12,585 nt of DNA from Sulfurospirillum sp. (GTDB lineage Bacteria; Campylobacterota; Campylobacteria; Campylobacterales; QNZT01). The stretch is taken from assembly GCA_003978455.1 (NCBI GenBank), contig QNZT01000145.1, forward strand, positions 1 to 12,585, in the 5' to 3' direction. A program made the translations under genes and the position numbers. The notes below the pieces were generated by a model that saw only the letters and a program-made list of their open reading frames with translations, made no database searches and was not told the origin of the DNA. The stretch's first letter is position 1. Every line of letters starts with the position of its first letter. Shown here in pieces: positions 6,691-12,585 of the stretch.

Positions 6691-7296
6691 ATGCAGATAA
6701 AGATGCAGCCGATGGGTGCCTACCAGACCAACTGTTACATCGTCACGATCGATGGGAAGGATTTCATCATCGATCCTGGTATGGGTGCGACAGAGTGGGT
6801 ACTCCAAAACGCCAAAAACCCCGTCGCCATCCTCAACACCCACGGTCACTTCGACCACGTCTGGAGCAACGCCGAACTCAAGGAGAGACTCAAAGTACCC
6901 ATCTACGCCCCAGAAGGCGACCTCTTCATGCTCGAATCCGACCCGCTGGGGCAGGGGACACCAGCCAGTCACGCCGACTACGCCGTGAAGGGGGATGAAA
7001 CACTCGAGATCGCCGGTGAAAAGATCCGCTACCGCCACTTCCCGGGACACACCCCCGGCTGCTCGGTCATCGAGATCGGCGACAACTGGTTTAGCGGGGA
7101 TTTTCTCTTTCAGCAGTCGATCGGACGCTGGGATTTCCCCGCCTCCAGCGGCGAAGAGATGCTCAAAAGCCTGCAAAAAGCGCAGCAGATCGAGGGAAAC
7201 TACACCATCTACCCCGGACACGGTCCCGCTACGACACTCAAAGCGGAGCAGAAAGTCATGCCCTACTGGATAGAGCAGGTGAGGCGGAGTTTGTAG
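6691..7296 (+). CDS. Metallo-beta-lactamase-fold hydrolase, glyoxalase II-like (YcbL type)
   Basis: This 201-residue cytosolic protein has the full metal-binding set of the glyoxalase II branch: T-H-G-H-F-D-H at 50-56 (His51, His53, Asp55, His56), His120 in F-P-G-H-T-P-G, the bridging Asp137 in F-S-G-D-F-L-F, and His177 in Y-P-G-H-G. Its N-terminal N-C-Y-I-V and F-I-I-D-P-G strands are also typical. The length fits single-domain YcbL-like enzymes, which lack the C-terminal helical substrate domain of true glyoxalase II (about 250 residues). It probably hydrolyses a thioester such as S-lactoylglutathione or a related acyl-thiol; the substrate is not readable from sequence. The start is supported by AAGGA five bases upstream and an extended -10. 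The gene is alone on its strand, divergent from DUF505 and convergent with the methyltransferase. Confidence 0.92.
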   Translation: MQIKMQPMGAYQTNCYIVTIDGKDFIIDPGMGATEWVLQNAKNPVAILNTHGHFDHVWSNAELKERLKVPIYAPEGDLFMLESDPLGQGTPASHADYAVKGDETLEIAGEKIRYRHFPGHTPGCSVIEIGDNWFSGDFLFQQSIGRWDFPASSGEEMLKSLQKAQQIEGNYTIYPGHGPATTLKAEQKVMPYWIEQVRRSL

Positions 7297-7365
7297 CAGT
7301 TATGATGTATGTGATATATACGTTTTCAAATCACGAACCGAAAACAAAAAGTTCAGGGGATAGCC

Positions 7366-7416
7366 GATAAGCGCAGATTTTGGTTTGCTCATGTTGAAGT
7401 TTCATCTGCGCTAATC
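7366..7416. repeat. Long inverted repeat between convergent genes, covering the methyltransferase stop codon
   Basis: GAT-A-AGCGCAGAT (7366-7378) and ATCTGCGCT-A-ATC (7404-7416) are 13-base arms with a single A/A mismatch, separated by 25 bases. The right arm contains the minus-strand stop TAG (7413-7411). No T-tract follows on either side. The arm resembles the ATCTGCG-type sequences I recall as common intergenic repeats in various bacteria, so this could be a repetitive element copy; it could equally be a bidirectional 3'-end structure. Confidence 0.6.
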
Positions 7417-8022
7417 GCGTACTCTCTGCCCCGTCAGCAAAAAGACTCCGAACTCCCGGTGTGGTTTTTTGATGGTGCCGGCATGATGCACGGCGACATC
7501 TTCAAAGCCAGCTTCTTTTGCCGTCTCTGCTAGTTTATCGGTCTCAAATCCGTAGTGAAAGACGCCGGTGTTGTCGCTGTGAAAGGTGCCGTCCTCTTTT
7601 TCGAGATCCGCGAGTGCGATGAAGCCGCCCGGTTTGAGGATGGTGTGGAGCTTCTGAAAGAGGGCGGGGATATCTTCGATGTGGTGGATGGTCATGGAGG
7701 AGACGACGCCGTCGTACTGTGTGTTGAAGTCATGCTTCATAAAGTCCGCTTCGATCTGGTCGGTGTCACACTGAAACGCATCTCTCTTTTCATGAAAGAT
7801 CTCCAGCATGGAGGGTGAGTTGTCGAGTGCGGTGATGGAGCCGACTTTTTGCGCGAGGAAGTAGCTGAGCAGTCCCGTCCCCGCTCCCAGGTCGAGCAGG
7901 TGTATGTCGGGTGTGAGGGGGATGTTTTGCACGATCGTTTCGGCGATGGCTCTGGCGTTCTGGACGCGTTTGGAGTTCATATCCCACGATTTGGACTTAT
8001 GGGCGAAGAGATCTTTTTTCAT
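7411..8022 (-). CDS. Class I SAM-dependent methyltransferase
   Basis: This 203-residue protein has a Rossmann methyltransferase core. Motif I is L-L-D-L-G-A-G-T-G-L-L (42-52), the acidic residue that binds the SAM ribose is Asp67 in I-T-A-L-D-N-S, motif IV is around V-V-S-S-M-T-I-H-H-I (106-115), and the K-P-G-G-F-I-A-L-A-D turn (130-139) follows. It belongs to the Methyltransf_11/25-like group, whose substrates range from quinones to small molecules and cannot be assigned here. The N-terminal F-A-H-K-S-K-S-W-D is typical of this group. Its ATG (8022-8020) overlaps the TGA of the upstream HerA-like ATPase gene as ATGA, so the two are translationally coupled and share a transcript. There is no separate strong Shine-Dalgarno. 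The gene ends inside a long inverted repeat and converges on the metallo-hydrolase gene. Confidence 0.9.
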   Translation of the reverse strand: MKKDLFAHKSKSWDMNSKRVQNARAIAETIVQNIPLTPDIHLLDLGAGTGLLSYFLAQKVGSITALDNSPSMLEIFHEKRDAFQCDTDQIEADFMKHDFNTQYDGVVSSMTIHHIEDIPALFQKLHTILKPGGFIALADLEKEDGTFHSDNTGVFHYGFETDKLAETAKEAGFEDVAVHHAGTIKKPHREFGVFLLTGQRVRD

Positions 8023-10412
8023 GAACGTACACTCTCCCAGAGGATCGCCACTTCGATGTCGTGGATGTCGCTGCGGCGTGGTTTGAGGTAGAAGGGTTCA
8101 ATCTCGTAGTTGTCCGGATCGTACTTTTCGCTGATCGCTTCGATCTCCTCCATCAGCTCCTCTTCGAGTGCTTCGATCTCCTCTTCGATCTCTTGAACCC
8201 GTTGCTCTGCGCGTGCGACATCCTCTTTTTCACGGTACATACGCCCTGCGCTTCGCAGTGCTGTACCCGCTTTGGTTGTGGTGCTGCGTTTGACGGCACT
8301 GCGCCCCAGAAATGCGTCGAGAATGGTCATACCGAAAGAGAGCACGGTGTTGGTGGTGCTGGCGGAGACATCGGCTTCCTCTTTCTGAAGCTTCTCCATG
8401 GCGCGGGAGAGTTTGCGTTCCAGGGCATCGCGTTTTTTGCTGTACTTCTTTTTGAGTTTTTCGATCTCCTCCTCTTTCTCTTCTTTGAGGTAGTTCGCCA
8501 CGCGCACTCTGAAATCCTCTTCGCTTTCATGCAGTTCCGATTCGAGTTTCAGTTCGGGGACGCGGTAGAGGGTGAGTCTTTCGTTGCGGTAGAGGTAGTC
8601 GGCAAACGACTTCTCCAGCGGTTTGAGGTTTTTGAGTTCGGTGATAAAGTCGGGCAGGGGTGCGTAGTCGCACGCTTCGACGGGTGTGACATCGTAGAGG
8701 TCGAAGTCGTCGTCGTTCTCTTCTCCCTGATCCCACTCGATCTCTTTGAGACGCGCATCCAGCGGGTACTTGAAGTAGAAACTCTCCTCATCGTCGATGG
8801 CGCGTTTGGCGTTGTAGAAGTGGACAGTGCCGTTTGCCAGCAGGTAGGGCACATAACTGCACGCTTCGTTGAAGGTGTTGAGGTAGTACTGATCGATCCC
8901 GTCGCTGAGCGGCGGCGGGGCACTTTGGGTGGTTTCCGGTTTTTGCGGTGCATGTGCCATCACTGCCTGTACGTTGGAGGCGGCTGTTTCAAGCTGCTCT
9001 TTTTTCTCTTTCATGAGCAGTTTGATCTGTGGTTTCGAGAGCGGTCCAGCGAGGTAGCTGAGTACCCAGCGTGTACCGAAAAGGGCGAGGTTGTCGCGAT
9101 GGGCGCTTTTGAGCAGGAAGGTACGCTTTTGCAGGTTTGCCAGCAGGTTGGTGATCTCCTTTTTGTCGAGTGCCTGTGAGCCGCTTTTGATCAGCCCGTC
9201 GATGACCCGGTTGATATCCTGTTTGGTCTGGAGTCGCCCGATGAACCATGAACCGATGTTTGAGAGACCTTTGTAGTCGAGATCGACCGGGTTTTGGGTC
9301 GAGAGGACGATTCCCACGCCGTAGGCACGTGCCTGTTTGAGGAGCAGGAGCATCGGGTTTTTGGAGGGCGGGTTGGAGGTCGCGGGGAAAAATCCGAAGA
9401 TCTCATCCATGTAGAGGAGGGTGCGCAGGCTCCCTGTGCCGCTGAGGGTACGCATCCATGCGATGTATTTGTTCAGCAGCAGGGTGACGAAAAACATCCG
9501 TTCGTTGTCGTTGAGGTGGGCGATGGAGAGGATCGCGACGCGCGGTTTGGCGTCGGGTGTGTAGAGGAGTTTCCGGATATCGAGAGGTTCTCCCTTGATC
9601 CACGCTTCGAAGGTGGGGCTGGCGAGGACGTTGTTGAGCAGCATCGCCAGTTTGAGCCGTTCGTTCTGGGGATAGAAGCTTTTGAGCGGGAGGACACCCA
9701 CCTTCTCGAACGGCGGGTTGGTGACATGCCCGATCAGCGCTTCGAGGGAGAGGGAGTGCCCCTTTTTCCAGAAATATTTGAAGATCGTCGTCAGCAACAG
9801 GTAGGGTTTGCTGGTCAGCGGATCGACATCTTCGCCGATCAGGGCGAGGATGGAGGAGACGGTGGAGTTGAGCATATAGGCAAAGGTGTCGGGATCGTCG
9901 AGGATATCTTCGCCGGGCGCGTCAAAGGAGCTCAGGACACTCAGACCGATACCCGCCGAGCTTCCCGGGGTGTAGATCGTAAAGTCCGCTCCCTCTTTGT
10001 AACGTCGGACACGATCGCTGTCCTGTCCCCAGCTCTCGATCCCTTTCTTCCACATTTCGGCGGTCTTTTGTGCGAAAGTGGGTATGTCCATCCCCTTGCG
10101 CTCCGCTTCCGCCCTGTCCACCCACGGCTCGAAATCTTTGGGATCGAAGTCGGGAAATGCCAGCAGCAGGTCGCCCATATCCCCCTTGGGGTCGATGACG
10201 ATGGAGGGGATACCGTCGAGCACCGCCTCTTCGATGATCCCCACACCGAGCCCCGTCTTGCCGCTTCCGGTCATACCGATGATGGCGGCGTGGGTGGTGA
10301 GGTTTTTGTTTTTGACGAGCAGCAGCTCTTCGGTATCTTCGCCGGTTTTGAGATCTTTTTCGCGACCGAGGTAGAAGATGCCCAGTTTTTCGTACACTTC
10401 GCTTAGTTTCAT
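8019..10412 (-). CDS. HerA/DUF87-type ATPase with long C-terminal coiled coil
   Basis: This 797-residue protein belongs to the FtsK/HerA ATPases. Walker A is G-M-T-G-S-G-K-T (46-53), preceded by H-A-A-I-I. It is followed by I-V-I-D-P-K-G-D (71-78), typical of DUF87 proteins. Walker B is T-L-L-Y-M-D-E-I (331-338), and S-T-Q-N-P (371-375) is the sensor-like motif before W-F-I-G-R (389-393). Residues 480-640 are a Pro/acidic linker plus a region of unknown fold. Residues about 642-680 and 726-764 are strongly charged coiled coils that flank a more hydrophobic Gly/Ala-containing stretch (686-722), suggesting an antiparallel hairpin. No membrane anchor is seen. It may pump or remodel DNA or protein in an oligomeric ring. 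No nuclease partner (NurA, SIR2 or DUF4297) is next to it. The start has GGGAG six bases upstream. Its stop overlaps the methyltransferase start. Confidence 0.88.
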   Translation of the reverse strand: MKLSEVYEKLGIFYLGREKDLKTGEDTEELLLVKNKNLTTHAAIIGMTGSGKTGLGVGIIEEAVLDGIPSIVIDPKGDMGDLLLAFPDFDPKDFEPWVDRAEAERKGMDIPTFAQKTAEMWKKGIESWGQDSDRVRRYKEGADFTIYTPGSSAGIGLSVLSSFDAPGEDILDDPDTFAYMLNSTVSSILALIGEDVDPLTSKPYLLLTTIFKYFWKKGHSLSLEALIGHVTNPPFEKVGVLPLKSFYPQNERLKLAMLLNNVLASPTFEAWIKGEPLDIRKLLYTPDAKPRVAILSIAHLNDNERMFFVTLLLNKYIAWMRTLSGTGSLRTLLYMDEIFGFFPATSNPPSKNPMLLLLKQARAYGVGIVLSTQNPVDLDYKGLSNIGSWFIGRLQTKQDINRVIDGLIKSGSQALDKKEITNLLANLQKRTFLLKSAHRDNLALFGTRWVLSYLAGPLSKPQIKLLMKEKKEQLETAASNVQAVMAHAPQKPETTQSAPPPLSDGIDQYYLNTFNEACSYVPYLLANGTVHFYNAKRAIDDEESFYFKYPLDARLKEIEWDQGEENDDDFDLYDVTPVEACDYAPLPDFITELKNLKPLEKSFADYLYRNERLTLYRVPELKLESELHESEEDFRVRVANYLKEEKEEEIEKLKKKYSKKRDALERKLSRAMEKLQKEEADVSASTTNTVLSFGMTILDAFLGRSAVKRSTTTKAGTALRSAGRMYREKEDVARAEQRVQEIEEEIEALEEELMEEIEAISEKYDPDNYEIEPFYLKPRRSDIHDIEVAILWESVRS

Positions 10413-10439
10413 GAAAGACTCCCGAAAGTTTGATTATGG

Positions 10440-10448
10440 ATTATAACA
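10440..10448 (-). promoter_or_regulatory. Extended -10 promoter of the ATPase-methyltransferase operon
   Basis: On the minus strand TGT (10448-10446) directly precedes a perfect TATAAT (10445-10440), 27 bases before the ATG at 10412. No -35 consensus lies 17 bases upstream, which is tolerable with the TGn extension. It gives the operon its own promoter in the 66-base gap after the small secreted gene, although read-through from that gene is also possible because no good terminator is seen between them. Confidence 0.6.
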
Positions 10449-10478
10449 AAGTGTAGGAAAAACTTTTCAGAGTTGCAG

Positions 10479-10790
10479 TTAGTCGGGGTTTTTGATGCCG
10501 TTGTACTCTTCCGCTTCATGAGAGAAACCGGCGGTACAGCTGTTTGCGGCATTTTTCAGCTGCCAGTAGAGACCTTTGGTGACACGCCCGGTCGGACGTC
10601 TGCCGATCGATTTTTGAAATGCCTTGATCGCCGCTCTTGTATCGGGACCCATCTTGCCGTCGATATAACCCGGATAAAAACCCAGTTCGGTAAGTTCGGT
10701 CTGGATTTTTTTGATATATTTGTGTGAATATCCGTACGCCAGAGTACTGAGAAACAGGGATACGAAAACTATTTTAACGATTTTTTGCAT
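10479..10790 (-). CDS. Small secreted peptidoglycan-binding-domain protein
   Basis: About 103 residues. A lysine-containing n-region and hydrophobic core (residues 3-19) end in L-A-Y-G, a likely signal peptidase I site near residue 20-21. The rest is one PG_binding_1 domain: I-K-K-I-Q-x2-L-x2-L-G-F-Y-P-G-x-I-D-G-x-M-G-P-D-T-R-A-A-I, then I-x-A-F-Q-K and T-G-R-V-T. The D-G-x-M-G-x-x-T-x-x-A-I-x-x-F-Q pattern is the family hallmark. A single Cys lies near the C-terminus. There is no catalytic domain, so it probably just binds cell-wall peptides in the periplasm. Two ATGs occur in tandem; the second (10790) is chosen because AGGAGG (10801-10796) is five bases before it but only two before the first (10793). 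It sits between rhlE and the ATPase gene on the same strand, with its own promoter. Confidence 0.88.
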   Translation of the reverse strand: MQKIVKIVFVSLFLSTLAYGYSHKYIKKIQTELTELGFYPGYIDGKMGPDTRAAIKAFQKSIGRRPTGRVTKGLYWQLKNAANSCTAGFSHEAEEYNGIKNPD

Positions 10791-10814
10791 CATTTCCTCC
10801 TGAAAAAAAGGTTT

Positions 10815-10823
10815 ATTATATCA
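10815..10823 (-). promoter_or_regulatory. Extended -10 promoter of the peptidoglycan-binding protein gene
   Basis: TGA (10823-10821) directly precedes a perfect TATAAT (10820-10815) on the minus strand. A transcript starting near 10808 would have a very short leader carrying the AGGAGG at 10801-10796. The -35 region is AT-rich without consensus. Confidence 0.6.
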
Positions 10824-10885
10824 AATAGTTATTGTTTTTATAATATGTTTGATTTTTTGAGACTTTTTTGCAGAATGTGTATCAT

Positions 10886-12103
10886 TTATCTTCCCTCTAC
10901 CTTACGGCTACGTCTGCCTCTTTGTGGTCGCCGCTTTTGTTTCTTTGGCGGTTCCGGCTGGATATTTGGATCGGGTTTGTATCCCTCGACGATACTTTGG
11001 GGGATTTTTCTTTTGATCAGTTTTTCGATATTTCGAAGCAACTCTTTTTCATCGACACAGACGAGGGAAACTGCTTTGCCTTCGTTGCCCGCGCGCCCGG
11101 TGCGTCCTATGCGGTGGACGTAATCTTCCGGTACATTGGGGAGTTCAAAGTTGACGACAAACGGGAGTTGGTCGATATCCAATCCTCTTGCGGCGATATC
11201 CGTGGCGACCAGTACGCGGATATTTCCGGCTTTGAAATCCGCCAGTGCTTTGGTTCTGGCGCCCTGGCTTTTGTTGCCGTGAATCGCGGCGGAGGTGATG
11301 TTGCGTTTGTTGAGTTGTTCGCTGAGTTTGTTGGCACCGTGTTTGGTACGGGTAAAGATGAGTACCTGTTTCCAGCTGTTGGTTTTGATGAGGTGTGTGA
11401 TCAGTTCGCGCTTGCGGGCTTTGTCCACCGGATAGACAAGTTGTTCCACCTGTTCGGATGCGGTATTTCTCCGGGCGACTTCGATCAGGGCGGGAGAGTT
11501 GAGCAGGGAATCCGAGAGTCTTTTGATATCGTCTGAAAAGGTGGCGGAGAAGAGCAGGTTTTGCCGCTTCTGGGGCAAAAGAGCCAAAATCTTTTTGATA
11601 TCATGAATAAATCCCATATCGAGCATCCGATCCGCTTCATCGAGAATCAGAACCTCTACATGAGAGAGATCCAGCGCTTTTTGCCCGACCAGATCCAGCA
11701 GTCTTCCCGGTGTCGCGATGACGATATCGACTCCTTTTTTGAGGATGTTTTTTTGCGGGTTGATGCCTACGCCGCCAAAGATGATTGTGGATGTGAAGGG
11801 GAGATATTTTCCGTAGGTTGCCACACTCTCTCCGACTTGTGCCGCTAGTTCACGGGTAGGGGTGAGGATCAGCGCACGCACGCGTTTTTTCCCTTTTGCG
11901 GGTTTGTGATCGCGCAGCAGTTCCAGCAGAGGCAGGGTGAAGCCGGCGGTTTTTCCAGTACCGGTCTGTGCACCGGCCAAAAGATCGCGACCTTCGAGTA
12001 CGACAGGGATCGCCTGCTTTTGAATGGGTGTAGGCGTCGTATAGCCCTCCTCTTTGACAGCGCGCAGAACAGGCGCCGATAAACCGAGTGTAGTAAATGA
12101 CAT
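10886..12103 (-). CDS. rhlE: RhlE-type DEAD-box ATP-dependent RNA helicase
   Basis: About 405 residues with every DEAD-box motif in order: Q motif F-x3-G-L then P-T-P-I-Q (3-28), A-Q-T-G-T-G-K-T (45-52), P-T-R-E-L-A (82-87), T-P-G-R (131-134), D-E-A-D (155-158), S-A-T (186-188), I-F-T-R-T-K (249-254), A-R-G-L-D-I (305-310) and H-R-I-G-R-T-G-R-A-G (330-339). The tail from about 374 is Pro-, Lys- and Arg-rich and probably binds RNA. It unwinds short RNA duplexes in ribosome assembly or mRNA decay; the short basic tail and motif spacing fit the RhlE group best. An in-frame ATG at 12127 exists, but AAGGA five bases before the ATG at 12103 and the family N-terminus M-S-F-x3-G-L decide for 12103. 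No clear terminator follows. A TACAAT (12131-12126) may be its -10 box. Confidence 0.95.
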   Translation of the reverse strand: MSFTTLGLSAPVLRAVKEEGYTTPTPIQKQAIPVVLEGRDLLAGAQTGTGKTAGFTLPLLELLRDHKPAKGKKRVRALILTPTRELAAQVGESVATYGKYLPFTSTIIFGGVGINPQKNILKKGVDIVIATPGRLLDLVGQKALDLSHVEVLILDEADRMLDMGFIHDIKKILALLPQKRQNLLFSATFSDDIKRLSDSLLNSPALIEVARRNTASEQVEQLVYPVDKARKRELITHLIKTNSWKQVLIFTRTKHGANKLSEQLNKRNITSAAIHGNKSQGARTKALADFKAGNIRVLVATDIAARGLDIDQLPFVVNFELPNVPEDYVHRIGRTGRAGNEGKAVSLVCVDEKELLRNIEKLIKRKIPQSIVEGYKPDPNIQPEPPKKQKRRPQRGRRSRKVEGR

Positions 12104-12222
12104 TGTTTTCCTTATATTTCCAGTCATTGTAGCGAAATATAGTTCGGTCTGGCTGTAGAGCCCATTTGAAACTCCTCTTCAGCCTTGTCGAATGCCGCGT
12201 TTATTTGTTTTGCGGATCAGCG

Positions 12223-12321
12223 TGCTATACTTTCCTTTCCGTGACATTTCAAACATCTCACAGGAAATGGCCGATGGAATATCGAGAACATATATACACA
12301 TTCGTTGACTTTTGTCAATAA
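12223..12321 (+). other. Possible promoter and start of a divergent gene, cut short after 15 codons
   Basis: On the plus strand an extended -10 (TGCTATACT, 12223-12231) is followed at a normal distance by a GGAA (12263-12266) and an ATG at 12274. The frame reads MEYREHIYTFVDFCQ and then stops at 12319-12321. The arrangement looks like a normal gene start divergent from rhlE. However, the frame breaks down just where the sequence turns into unusual, then repetitive, DNA. A TTGAC-TTTT-GTCAA hairpin lies at 12305-12318. It could be a truncated gene, a tiny peptide, or chance. Confidence 0.25.
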
Positions 12322-12361
12322 ACCCCTGGTTATTGGGCTCAGTGCGGATAACTCGAGGTAT

Positions 12362-12585
12362 GAGAGACAGACAGACACTGAGACAAAGATATAGACAGAA
12401 AGAGACAGACAGACAGACAGACAGGAGACACAAAGAGAGACAGAGACAGACTGAACCGAGAGGCAGAGACCAACAGAACAGACACGCAGCCTAATATGCA
12501 CGGAGAGACAGTCACGTCGATTCACGAGAAAGACCACGGACCAGAGACAGACACCTCAGCGGCACGAGAGACAGACAGACAGAGA
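12362..12585. repeat. Degenerate AGAC/GACA tetranucleotide repeat tract to the window end
   Basis: The last 225 bases are mostly (GACA)n with interruptions. Perfect runs include five units at 12404-12423 and three at 12366-12377, with another short run at the very end. T is nearly absent (about 13 of 225 bases), quite unlike the rest of the window. No conserved coding frame is visible; the open frames through it only read Arg/Gln/Thr/Asp or Ser/Val/Cys/Leu repeats. It may be a real microsatellite-like tract, or an error-prone or chimeric sequence end. Confidence 0.75.

Noticed and set aside
8061..10406. Two long open frames (372 and 370 codons) on the plus strand opposite the ATPase gene
   Set aside because: They mirror the codon pattern of the ATPase gene, give low-complexity Val/Phe/Glu-rich products without any domain, and lack ribosome sites. 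The minus-strand frame has complete ATPase motifs.
10450..10472. Terminator between the peptidoglycan-binding gene and the ATPase gene
   Set aside because: Only a 4-5 bp weak stem around GAAAA/TTTTC with almost no loop; too poor to call.
12362..12585. CRISPR array or phase-variable repeat gene
   Set aside because: There is no repeat-spacer periodicity of 25-40 bases and no uninterrupted tetranucleotide tract inside an open gene; the pattern is a noisy simple repeat.

Overview
The window looks like part of a chromosome from a Gram-negative, marine or sediment Campylobacterota-type bacterium (Sulfurovum/Sulfurimonas-like). This is an inference from the gene set (a DUF505 protein, a DUF4395 protein beside an LtaS-type sulfatase-fold transferase, an RhlE helicase), the weak -35 boxes with good (often extended) -10 boxes, and dense gene packing. 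No rRNA, tRNA or other taxonomic marker is present. Nine protein genes can be supported, one of them running off the left edge. No insertion sequence, prophage or CRISPR array is visible.

Layout. 1-545 (minus): N-terminal part of an AT-rich secreted lipoprotein gene. 546-831: AT-rich non-coding DNA with a possible coding remnant. 832-1545 (plus): DUF2461/TIGR02453 protein, followed by a rho-independent terminator. 1652-3574 and 3665-4399 (minus): an inner-membrane LtaS/MdoB-type phospho-alcohol transferase and, just upstream in the same direction, a DUF4395 membrane protein; probably one operon. 4400-4583: a gap holding a strong terminator that reads on the plus strand although no plus-strand gene precedes it. 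4584-6449 (minus): a large DUF505 protein that appears to be built from about eight winged-helix-like units. 6450-6690: divergent promoter region. 6691-7296 (plus): glyoxalase II-like metallo-beta-lactamase-fold hydrolase. 7411-10412 (minus): a SAM methyltransferase whose start overlaps the stop of a HerA/DUF87-type ATPase (ATGA overlap), with an extended -10 promoter just ahead of the ATPase. 10479-10790 (minus): small secreted peptidoglycan-binding-domain protein with its own promoter. 10886-12103 (minus): RhlE-type DEAD-box RNA helicase. 12104-12585: a short region that looks like the start of a divergent gene, then 225 bases of degenerate AGAC/GACA repeat that resembles nothing else in the window and may be a sequence or assembly artefact.

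Themes. Several genes act at the envelope (lipoprotein, LtaS-like enzyme, DUF4395 membrane protein, peptidoglycan-binding protein); the rest are housekeeping or uncharacterised cytosolic proteins. The best candidates for undescribed biology are the DUF505 repeat protein, the translationally coupled HerA-like ATPase plus methyltransferase, and a possible plus-strand small RNA ending at the orphan terminator near 4563. Three minus-strand genes also carry inverted repeats exactly over their stop codons, without T-tracts. None of these is proven by sequence reading alone.
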